Assembly: GCA_937982665.1 (NCBI GenBank)
Contig: CALJLD010000017.1
Location: forward strand, 1-40,230
Length of the DNA: 40,230 nt
DNA from: an uncultured Planctomycetales bacterium
GTDB lineage: Bacteria > Planctomycetota > Planctomycetia > Pirellulales > S012-138
Direction of reading: 5' to 3'
The position numbers and the translations under genes are program-made. The notes beneath the pieces were generated by a model. It saw only the letters and a program-made list of their open reading frames with translations. It searched no databases and was not told where the DNA came from. Shown here piece by piece: positions 31,950 through 39,099 of this stretch. Position 1 is the stretch's first letter, and every line of letters starts with the position of its first letter.

Positions 31950-32870
31950 TTACCAAGAGCGGACATCGACAGAAACACCGTCGCGAATTCCGTGCAGATC
32001 GCGGAAGACGCCCAAAGCAACCGAGTTCCGCAGAGGACGCACCGAAGCGTCGCCCAAGGCGAACATGGTCATTTGCGGGTGAGGGCTGCTGAAGCGGAAC
32101 CAAGGGATGTTGCCCGTCTGGTCCCAAGGCTGATAACCGCTCCACATCACCATGGCGCCGATCCAGCTACCCGTGGCGAACCATTCGCGGTTGTTGATCT
32201 GCCAGCCTTGGTATTCGCCGATCGCCAGCGTGTTGCTGGTGCCATCGAGGATTTGACCCAAGACTTTGCGGCGTTGGTTGGTAAACATGCCTTCGCGGAA
32301 ATCGCCAAAGGAAGTAGACCATTGGTCGATGTTGTTGTAGCCCGTTCCGGCACAACCGATGTAAGTGTTCAAACCAGGCAGGCCTGGCTGAACACGGAAG
32401 GCCGAAATACCCAGCGAGCTGCCGGAACGACGAACGATGATCCGCGTCCGCTTCCAAGGGGCTTCATGAGCGCCGGGATCGGTCGAGGGGCAAACATACT
32501 CGCTGTAAACTTGCTGTGAGAGAGCCCAAGAAGCATTGGGAACCCACCAGCCATCGCCACCTTCGTGATCGGGATCAGCCCAGGCAGGCATGACGGCCGC
32601 AAGCTGCGAAGCCATGTTCTGCTGTTCCATGTACGGTTGGCTGAATGCAAACAATCCTTGCCAATGTCCACCTGTACCAGTTGGCAAAAAGCCATTGACA
32701 TCGTTGTAGTTGTGGAACGCTACGCCCATGTTGTGCAACTTGGACAAGCAATCCGCACGACGTCCGGCTTCACGAGCGGCTTGAACGGCGGGAAGCAGCA
32801 GTGCGATCAAAATGCCGATGATGGCGATCACCACCAACAGTTCGACCAAAGTAAAACCACGTTTTCTCAT
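31950..32870 (-). CDS. DUF1559 protein with type IV prepilin-like N-terminus (copy 2)
   Basis: This encodes 306 aa from ATG 32870 (MRKRGFTLVELL). The layout is the same as in copy 1: prepilin-like helix (FTLVELLVVIAIIGILIALL), then DUF1559 with the shared blocks AREAGRRADCLSKLHNMG, SQPYMEQQNMASQL, SGSSLGISAFRVQPG, TYIGCAGTGYNNIDQWST and GDASVRPLRNSVALG. Differences from copy 1 cluster in the middle (PAWADPDHEGGDGWW) and near 240-260. Both ends of the protein are well conserved, so both copies are probably functional. The function is that of the family, which is unknown. Transcription is toward copy 1. Confidence 0.95.
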   Translation of the reverse strand: MRKRGFTLVELLVVIAIIGILIALLLPAVQAAREAGRRADCLSKLHNMGVAFHNYNDVNGFLPTGTGGHWQGLFAFSQPYMEQQNMASQLAAVMPAWADPDHEGGDGWWVPNASWALSQQVYSEYVCPSTDPGAHEAPWKRTRIIVRRSGSSLGISAFRVQPGLPGLNTYIGCAGTGYNNIDQWSTSFGDFREGMFTNQRRKVLGQILDGTSNTLAIGEYQGWQINNREWFATGSWIGAMVMWSGYQPWDQTGNIPWFRFSSPHPQMTMFALGDASVRPLRNSVALGVFRDLHGIRDGVSVDVRSW

Positions 32871-33305
32871 TTGAAATCCCCACAAGAAATTCGACTTTTG
32901 ACATGTGAAAAATGTGCCGCGGCAACGGCAATTCCGCATGAACAACAAGCCGCATACAGCCGAAGGGGAAATCAAGTTCGCAGGAAAATTCTCTGGCAAA
33001 CAAAGTTCGCGCTGGCCCGTGTATGGTGCCATACATTGCCCGCTCATCAACGCGGACAATCATCCGTCATGTCGAACAACTGCTGGTTCACTTAAGCCAT
33101 TGCCGTTGCGGGCTTTTGCGCAAACGCATTTGCCGCGCTTGATGCAATTAACACAGTGCAATCAACCAAAGTTAACGCACGCAAGTTTTTCTAAGCGAGG
33201 TGAAATGGCTCACATGATCCGCAAGAAGCCAAAGAGTGCTTGTTGCTTTTTTTGAAGTGGCACGAATGTCTGGTCTTGTGCTGGGTGTTAACCGTTTTTG
33301 GAAAT
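32871..33305. other. Gap of 435 bases upstream of DUF1559 copy 2
   Basis: It lies between the P-loop ATPase stop and the second DUF1559 gene. A possible 16-codon peptide on the plus strand is listed separately. No other gene, RNA or clear promoter is recognised. Confidence 0.45.
33205..33255 (+). CDS. Possible 16-aa peptide with a strong ribosome site
   Basis: ATG 33205 is preceded four bases upstream by GCGAGG and reads MAHMIRKKPKSACCFF before TGA. The peptide is basic and ends in a Cys-Cys-Phe-Phe hydrophobic tip. It is the best ribosome site in the gap, but so short a frame can arise by chance. It might be a leader or a relic. No family is known. Confidence 0.2.
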   Translation: MAHMIRKKPKSACCFF

Positions 33306-33971
33306 TTATTGCAAGCGCAACTTGCCATCCTCGTAAGCGTCATAAAGTGCAAACAAGACTTCGCGCAAATTTCCATCATGCTTCGGCAACAAGTCTTTTG
33401 CCAAACGCGACGCCAGCGGCAGCAGTTCCGGCTCATGCTGTAGCAATTGCTCCAGCACCGCGGCAGCAACTTCGTCATCTGCTTGCGTTGAGACAACAAC
33501 CGGCAAGCCACGCTGCGCCGCATGGGCAGTCACCAACAACCCCAGCTCTTTGCGCTCACAAAATCGCCGCAATTTGGACTTCTGCCAAAGCGAAAGCTGC
33601 TCGTAGCCATCAATAACCAAAATCTTCGCTGCGGCCTCATCAACCTTTGCCCAGTCAAGTTTCCGCTGTCCGTCATGCAGCTCGAACAGCGCACACATTT
33701 TGCCCGCATCGTTCAATGCCGGCAAAAGCGCAGCCAGCAGGCTGGATTTACCGGTGCCGTGTGCGCCAACAATCGCCCCTCGCCACTTAAGCTGCCGCAG
33801 CGCATCCATAACTTCGGCAACGCTGGCTGGCCCAACAGAAGTTTCGCTTGTTTTGGGCGAAAAGAAGTAATCAACTGCGCCTGGCACAATCCGGCTCGAG
33901 CGGAACGGATTCGTGCGGCGGCGGTCCGCATTCGTCGGCGAGCCCGACGGTGTCGGCGGCTGACCGCTCAT
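33306..33971 (-). CDS. Small P-loop ATPase coupled to a cysteine desulfurase
   Basis: This encodes 221 aa. The Walker A motif is GAHGTGKSS (residues 69-77) and a Walker B-like strand is KILVIDGYEQL (Asp121), in the order of a small AAA/NTPase fold. The N-terminal 45 residues are Pro/Ser/Thr-rich and probably disordered. The C-terminal half is helical (AAVLEQLLQHEPELLPLASR, LREVLFALYDAYED). The ATG overlaps the desulfurase stop by 4 bases (33968-33971), so the two proteins are probably made together. I recognise no named family; a regulatory or chaperone role for the desulfurase product is inference. Confidence 0.85.
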   Translation of the reverse strand: MSGQPPTPSGSPTNADRRRTNPFRSSRIVPGAVDYFFSPKTSETSVGPASVAEVMDALRQLKWRGAIVGAHGTGKSSLLAALLPALNDAGKMCALFELHDGQRKLDWAKVDEAAAKILVIDGYEQLSLWQKSKLRRFCERKELGLLVTAHAAQRGLPVVVSTQADDEVAAAVLEQLLQHEPELLPLASRLAKDLLPKHDGNLREVLFALYDAYEDGKLRLQ

Positions 33972-35167
33972 GACATCTGTGTCCGCGCGGCGGCAATCTG
34001 TGAGACAGCCTCGATTGTGGTTTCAATCTCCGCAGCCGTGTTGAACGCGCCCAGGCTGATCCGCACGGTCCCACCCGAAGTCAACGTCCCCAGCGCCTGA
34101 TGCATTCGCGGCGCGCAGTGCAAACCCGCACGAACCTGAATCCGGCAAGTCGCATCCAGCATGCTGGCGACTTCCTGCGGCGCAAAGCCATCAATGTTGA
34201 AGCTGATCACCCCGCAGCGTTCTGTTGCTTCGCGGGGACCATGCAAAGTCACGCCATCAATCTCCGCCAGCGCAGACCACAATTGCGTGGAGAGTTGCAG
34301 CTCATGCTCCCGAATCTTCTCAACGCCTTTTGCCCGCAGCCAATCCACGGCCGTGCCCAAGCCAACAAGGCCAGGCACGTTGTGACTGCCAGCTTCCAGT
34401 CGCTCCGGCATGCTCTCAGGCTGTCGATCGTCTTCGCTTCGCGTTCCGGTTCCGCCGATGCGAAACGGCACAAGTTCGCGTTCGCAGCCAGGCCGAACAT
34501 AGAGCACGCCGGTCCCCAGCGGTCCCAGCAATCCCTTATGTCCCGGCGCGGCCAACAAGTCGCAACCAAGTTCGCCAACGTCAACCGGCACATGTCCCAA
34601 CGTTTGCGCGGCGTCCACCAGCAATCGGCAATCGAACTCATGTATCGCCGCAGCAATCGCCTCAACCGGCTGCAAAGCTCCCGTCACGTTCGAGGCATGC
34701 ACAATCGCGGCCAATCGCGTGTCCGGCCGCAAAGCCTGCACAAATTCCTCGGCGTCAACTACTCCGTGTTGATCGCATCGAACATACGTGACTTCAATCT
34801 CGCCAGCGTCCGCCAAAGCACGCAACGGCCGCAGCACAGAATTGTGTTCACAAACGGTGGTCACAACGTGCGACTTGCGATCGTAACCGCGGCGCAGCAC
34901 ACCAAAGATGGCCATGTTCAGCGCGTCGGTCCCGTTGAAGCAAAACACCATGTGCCGCGGATCCTCCGCAACCAGCAATCTGGCAATTCCGCTGCGAGCT
35001 GACTTCACCGCCCGCTCAACTTCGCTCGCTTCGGCATAGGCACTGCGGCCCGCCGGCGCACCCAGTTGCCGGTTGTACTCATCCATGGCATCCCAGACGA
35101 CCGCCGGCTTGGGCCAACTCGTCGCGGCATTGTCCAAGTAGATGCGGTCAGGCGTGGTCATAAGCAT
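33968..35167 (-). CDS. Class-V aminotransferase, cysteine desulfurase family
   Basis: This encodes 399 aa. It is a PLP enzyme that removes sulfur from cysteine as a persulfide. The PLP Lys is Lys211 (LLAAPGHKGLLGPLGTG), the His stacking on PLP is His108 (TTVCEHNSVLRPL), and the catalytic Cys is Cys351 in VRAGLHCAPRMHQALGT, followed by GGTVRISLGAFNT. The subgroup resembles the EF2568-type family (stand-alone, LDNAATSWPKP start) rather than IscS or SufS with their assembly genes. No scaffold or sulfur-carrier gene is beside it. It is translationally coupled to the P-loop ATPase downstream. The start may be at ATG 35161. Confidence 0.93.
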   Translation of the reverse strand: MLMTTPDRIYLDNAATSWPKPAVVWDAMDEYNRQLGAPAGRSAYAEASEVERAVKSARSGIARLLVAEDPRHMVFCFNGTDALNMAIFGVLRRGYDRKSHVVTTVCEHNSVLRPLRALADAGEIEVTYVRCDQHGVVDAEEFVQALRPDTRLAAIVHASNVTGALQPVEAIAAAIHEFDCRLLVDAAQTLGHVPVDVGELGCDLLAAPGHKGLLGPLGTGVLYVRPGCERELVPFRIGGTGTRSEDDRQPESMPERLEAGSHNVPGLVGLGTAVDWLRAKGVEKIREHELQLSTQLWSALAEIDGVTLHGPREATERCGVISFNIDGFAPQEVASMLDATCRIQVRAGLHCAPRMHQALGTLTSGGTVRISLGAFNTAAEIETTIEAVSQIAAARTQMS

Positions 35168-35404
35168 GTTTCAACAGGGCACGGCTTTCCTCTAGTCTAA
35201 CGTCGAAACGCTTGGGAATGGAGAGCCCCAACAGCCGCGCTCGTCAGCGAGCCGAAACATCGGGGGGCCGGTGGCTGGACCGCAGCGCGGCGGGAAGCCC
35301 CGGCGTCAACCATATTCCATTTCGTGAACTTTCCCGAACCTCGCGCATCAAACAACCAGCAAACAAAGTCGCCGCCAACTCCCTCAGGACCAGCAAGCAA
35401 TCCA

Positions 35405-35944
35405 ATGCGACTCTCCAGCCTCCTTCTCGTTTTGGCCGTGACAATTGCCAGCCTCGCCAGCGTGGGCGCGACAACTCTCCCGGACCGTTGCCGGCCATCC
35501 ACCAACGCCACCGGCACAGCCGAAGACGGCAAGTTCTACGTTGAATTGAAGTTCGACGAAACGAAAAGGAAGTGGCTGTTCGAGTCCGCCGTGGATGGCA
35601 AGCAAGTCGCCACCGGCGAAATCGGCGAACTTCAATGGCACGCCCACCCCTCCGTGCTCGTCTCGCCCCAAGGCGACCGCTTCGTCGTCTTCGATCCCTC
35701 CGCAACCCGCCGCCACAACGACCGCGTGATCATCTACTCCATGCAAGGCGAGAAGCTCAAGTCGCTCGGCGTGGACGACTTGCTGACGAAAGAGGAAATG
35801 AAATCCGTCAGGCAATCGGTCAGCCATCTCTGGTGGACGGAAAGCCACAACACCAAAGGCAACGCTTGGCTCTCCGACGACGGCAAGTTCTTCGAACTTC
35901 TCGCCGCCGGCACCAAACGCACAGTTAAAGTCGCCCTGTACTAG
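35405..35944 (+). CDS. Small exported protein, unknown function
   Basis: This encodes 179 aa from ATG 35405 (MRLSSLLLVLA), inside a longer open frame from 35324 whose extra N-terminus has no signal character. A signal peptide (LLLVLAVTIASLASVGA) is followed by a mature protein with a single Cys near the start (PDRCRPS), strand-rich repeats (GKFYVELKFDETKRKWLFES, DRFVVFDPSATRRHNDRVII) and an end rich in Lys and Asp. No family is recognised; it resembles many small beta-rich exported planctomycete proteins. Its stop codon shares the CTAG palindrome with the stop of the convergent DUF1559 gene. Confidence 0.8.
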   Translation: MRLSSLLLVLAVTIASLASVGATTLPDRCRPSTNATGTAEDGKFYVELKFDETKRKWLFESAVDGKQVATGEIGELQWHAHPSVLVSPQGDRFVVFDPSATRRHNDRVIIYSMQGEKLKSLGVDDLLTKEEMKSVRQSVSHLWWTESHNTKGNAWLSDDGKFFELLAAGTKRTVKVALY

Positions 35945-36813
35945 AAGCCTTCCAACTCGCCACCGTACCGCGTTGAATAACCGCGGTACACGTCCAGGTT
36001 GATGTGCTCATTGATCAAACGCACTGAGGCGTCACCCAGCACAAAATTTGCCCCTTGGGGGTGGAAGCTGCCAAAGTCATCAAAGTGCGCGGTCGGATGA
36101 TTCGGCTGATGGTCAGTAATTGCCAGGATGCGGGCGAAGGTCTCCTCGCCCTCAGGAACGGCACCCACCCACGTTGAAAAGCCGTGCAGCGAAGACCGCT
36201 CGCCAACAAAAATCGTGTGGCTTAAGCCGTCCAGGATTTCGCCAAAGGGAACAGCGCTGTTGTGGAAGAACACACCGTCACTGCGGGCTTGAACGCCGGA
36301 TGCCAATTCTTCCACCTCTTCCAACTCCAGCGTGCCGAAGTTGCCCACGTAGTTCGCCACCGCCAAACGCACTAGTGGGTTTCCGTCCTCGTCATCCAAC
36401 ATGAAGTCCGCCTGATGGATTTGCTCCGTAGGGCACGTGAAACCTGGAATTTGGAACTCACGCGGAAACGCATTCACTGCGTCGGTGATTTGAGCGTCAT
36501 AGTCGATTGAAAATGCCAGACTGGTTTGCTCCATGTACGGCAAGACAAACGAAGCCCAACCCCATCCGGGGCCGGCGTGGACATCGTGCAGGCTACCTTG
36601 CCGCCCGGTCCAGCCCGGCGGCATCACGCCGCGAACATCATGGTAGTGCTGAATGGACACACCGATTTGATGCAAGTTGTTCGAGCATTCCGTACGCCGC
36701 GCAGCTTCGCGGGCCGATTGAACGGCCGGCAACAACAAGGCGATCAAAATGCCGATGATGGTGATGACAACAAGAAGTTCGACGAGCGTAAAAGCATTGC
36801 GCTTGGTAGACAT
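35941..36813 (-). CDS. DUF1559 protein with type IV prepilin-like N-terminus (third copy, divergent)
   Basis: This encodes 290 aa from ATG 36813, with GGAG seven bases upstream. The prepilin motif NAFTLVELLVVITIIGILIALL is followed by the DUF1559 blocks AREAARRTECSNNLHQIGVS, GWASFVLPYMEQTSLAF, GEILDGLSHTIFVGERSS and ANFVLGDASVRLINEHINLD. It is the standard form of the family and clearly more distant from the two tandem copies than they are from each other. A Cys pair (C46 in TECSNN and C131 in FTCPTEQ) could form a disulfide. The function is unknown. The stop overlaps that of the gene on the other strand. Confidence 0.94.
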   Translation of the reverse strand: MSTKRNAFTLVELLVVITIIGILIALLLPAVQSAREAARRTECSNNLHQIGVSIQHYHDVRGVMPPGWTGRQGSLHDVHAGPGWGWASFVLPYMEQTSLAFSIDYDAQITDAVNAFPREFQIPGFTCPTEQIHQADFMLDDEDGNPLVRLAVANYVGNFGTLELEEVEELASGVQARSDGVFFHNSAVPFGEILDGLSHTIFVGERSSLHGFSTWVGAVPEGEETFARILAITDHQPNHPTAHFDDFGSFHPQGANFVLGDASVRLINEHINLDVYRGYSTRYGGELEGF

Positions 36814-37061
36814 TGAGAGACTCCGGCGAGAAGTTTGTATTGATGAATGAAATTGCGGACCCATTGCCGCAATCTGCGCAGCATTGAACTGCGGAAAACA
36901 ACACAAACGCGAAGCATCTCATGCAAAGAACGGCCATCGGGACGTTCGAGTACTTTCACAACGATCACGCATGACACCGCGCAGCACTAACGACATTGAG
37001 TCCGAAAGTACTGCGCTTGGCATACACGTGTTCACAGAGAACGCGCTGCTACAAGCCGATC

Positions 37062-37487
37062 TTAGATACTTCGCGTTATCGCGAAGTCTGCCGGGGGAGC
37101 GCGTGGGCGCGAGGCGGAATAGTGCGACTTGGACGGGCTCTCAGCTTCTATGCTGGGCGCATTGAGCGTCAAAGTCGAATCGCTTGCAACTGACGCAGCG
37201 GGCTTCGTCAGCGAGGATTGGCTCAGAAAATGACACAGCGCGCAATCATGATCAGAGTCATGGCCATGCTTTGCAGGCGAGCCGCCCTCAGCAGGAGCTT
37301 GGTGCGTGTGATCAACGCTGCCTGATCGGTCAGCAACATGCGCCCAAGTCTCGCCACAGCTTGTGTGGGGACCGTCACTGACTGTGCGGTGCCCGCTTTC
37401 TGGCCCATGCACATGCGCGGCAGCCAACGCCACCGCAGCGAGATATGCGGCCAGAGTGAGTTTCGTGATGAATCGGGTGATGCTCAA
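37062..37487 (-). CDS. Exported His- and Cys-rich protein (DUF2946-like)
   Basis: This encodes 141 aa. A signal peptide (LTLAAYLAAVALAAAHVHG) is followed by about twelve His, many in HxH or HxxH steps (VDHTHQAP, KHGHDSDHDCALCHFLSQ), and the CALCHFLSQ motif (CxxCxFL) with C-terminal RPRAPPA, both typical of DUF2946-type metal-linked proteins. Metal binding, perhaps copper or zinc, is inferred from these residues. It is divergent from an Nramp-like transporter 317 bases away, which supports a metal link. DUF2946 membership is likely but rests on the short motif only. Confidence 0.75.
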   Translation of the reverse strand: MSITRFITKLTLAAYLAAVALAAAHVHGPESGHRTVSDGPHTSCGETWAHVADRSGSVDHTHQAPAEGGSPAKHGHDSDHDCALCHFLSQSSLTKPAASVASDSTLTLNAPSIEAESPSKSHYSASRPRAPPADFAITRSI

Positions 37488-37804
37488 GAAACTGCTGTGG
37501 AAAACGTGATACGTGCCGACGTGATTCTAGTTGATCACGGTCAACATGTTTGCGAGCCGCCCCACATTTCGGTGCAAGTGTAGTCAATACGGGACCAGAG
37601 TGGTAAGAGTTTGTCAGCTTTTCTTAATACTGATGAGTTCCCTTGGCCTGCGAATTCAAGGGGCATCATGTCTGGGTTTGTTGCCACATCGCTGTTGACT
37701 CGGGAGCCGTCTCTTGGCGAAGGCTATTCGGCATGCTAGGACATCGGGTGCTTCATGAATTGGCCAGTTGACCCTGCACGTTCTTCACAGTACTTTTTTG
37801 CGCG
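37488..37804. other. Divergent gap of 317 bases upstream of the His-rich and Nramp-like genes
   Basis: The gap carries a short palindrome at 37530-37545, listed separately, and three ACGTG steps just upstream of the His-rich gene. No small gene or RNA is seen. It should hold promoters for both genes. Confidence 0.4.
37530..37545. promoter_or_regulatory. Imperfect palindrome, possible operator
   Basis: GTTGATCACGGTCAAC has 5-base inverted arms (GTTGA/TCAAC) around a 6-base core, about 45 bases upstream of the His-rich gene start. Three ACGTG repeats lie between it and the start (37504-37525). Chance is possible for arms this short. Confidence 0.3.
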
Positions 37805-39067
37805 ATGCGTCGACTCACATTGCTCTTTGGCATGCTGGCGCCCGGGATTCTCGTGGCAGCCACGGGTGTGGGTGCTGGCGACCTGGTCACCGCAAGTCTG
37901 GCCGGTTCGAAGTTGGGATTGGCGATCCTCTGGGCTGCCTGGGTGGGGGCAATTCTCAAGTGGTACCTCAACGAAGGCATCGCTCGCTGGCAGATGGCCA
38001 CCGGCACGACTCTCCTGGAAGGCTGGGTGCAAAAACTCGGCCGCTGGATTCAATGGGTCTTTGTTGCGTATTTGCTTGTTTGGTCTTTGTTTGTTTCTGG
38101 CGCCATTATGTTGGCTTTGGGGGTCGCCAGTGTTGGCCTATTGGGCTTGGACGGACATCCATCGGCGACGACTTTCGGCAAGATCTTCGGCAACGCCTTC
38201 TCGCTCGTGGGTATTGTCCTCGTCCTCAAGGGCGGATACCGCTTGTTTGAAATCGTCATGGCGGTCTGTATTGGCGCTATGTTCGTGGCGGTTGTTGCCA
38301 CGGCCGTCCTATTACCGGAAACAGATTGGGCTGGCATCGCGCGAGGGTTGATTCCCGGCAAGCTGCCCTCCGGCGATGACTGGAAGTGGCTGGTCGGCGT
38401 GTTGGGCGGAGTCGGCGGAACCGTCACCCTGCTCAGCTACGGCTATTGGATTCGCGAACGCAACCGCCAAGGCGAAGCCGGACTGAAGACCTGCCGGATT
38501 GATTTGGCGGTGGGCTACACAATGACAGCTTTGTTTGCGATTGCGATGATGATCATCGCGTCGCGAATCACTCTTGAGGATGGCGCCAAAGGGACAAAAG
38601 TCCTTGTGCTCTTGGCAAAGGAATTGAATACGCTCCTGCCCGGCGGCCGCTGGATCTTTCTTGCTGGAGCTTGGGGAGCGATCTTTTCCAGTTTGCTGGG
38701 CGTGTGGCAAAGCGTGCCGTACTTGTTTGCGGACTTCGTCTCGCTTTGCCGCAGTGAATCCAATGAAGCGCGCAAAGGACTGGACCTGACCACAACCAAG
38801 GCCTACCGCTGGTATCTGCTTGGGCTTGGGCTGATTCCCGCGCCGCTGATTTGGTTTTTCTCACTGGCGGATGTGCAGCTTGCTTACACAACTTTCGGCG
38901 CGCTGAGCATGCCGCTTTTGGCGTTAACGCTGCTGTTGCTCAACACCCGGCAGGAACATGTTGGCGCTTACCGCAACAATTGGGTCACCAACGTCATCCT
39001 GCTCATGACGCTGGCCGCATTCATTGGCATGGGCGCCTACGAGGTTTGGCGGAGAGCCTTTGAATAG
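37805..39067 (+). CDS. Nramp-family-like membrane transporter with altered metal-site motifs
   Basis: This encodes 420 aa with about eleven membrane helices. The first helix has GMLAPGILVAATGVGAGDLVTAS: the start matches Nramp, but the metal-site DPGN is GAGD. The sixth-helix MPH motif is also absent (GGTVTLLSYGYWIRE). The topology and other motifs (the TM1-TM2 spacing, the charged loop after TM6) still fit the family. Such members cannot bind Mn or Fe in the usual way; they may move another substrate. The His-rich exported protein is divergent from it. The start ATG 37805 has no clear ribosome site, so the N-terminus is moderately sure. Confidence 0.85.
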   Translation: MRRLTLLFGMLAPGILVAATGVGAGDLVTASLAGSKLGLAILWAAWVGAILKWYLNEGIARWQMATGTTLLEGWVQKLGRWIQWVFVAYLLVWSLFVSGAIMLALGVASVGLLGLDGHPSATTFGKIFGNAFSLVGIVLVLKGGYRLFEIVMAVCIGAMFVAVVATAVLLPETDWAGIARGLIPGKLPSGDDWKWLVGVLGGVGGTVTLLSYGYWIRERNRQGEAGLKTCRIDLAVGYTMTALFAIAMMIIASRITLEDGAKGTKVLVLLAKELNTLLPGGRWIFLAGAWGAIFSSLLGVWQSVPYLFADFVSLCRSESNEARKGLDLTTTKAYRWYLLGLGLIPAPLIWFFSLADVQLAYTTFGALSMPLLALTLLLLNTRQEHVGAYRNNWVTNVILLMTLAAFIGMGAYEVWRRAFE

Positions 39068-39075
39068 TTAGCGCG

Positions 39076-39099
39076 AAAGGGAATTGCAGGATTCCGTTT
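39076..39099. terminator. Likely terminator between the Nramp-like gene and pckA
   Basis: AAAGGGAAT and ATTCCGTTT pair around TGCAGG with one G-G mismatch, between two convergent stops. The short stem and modest T run make it a moderate call. Confidence 0.45.
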
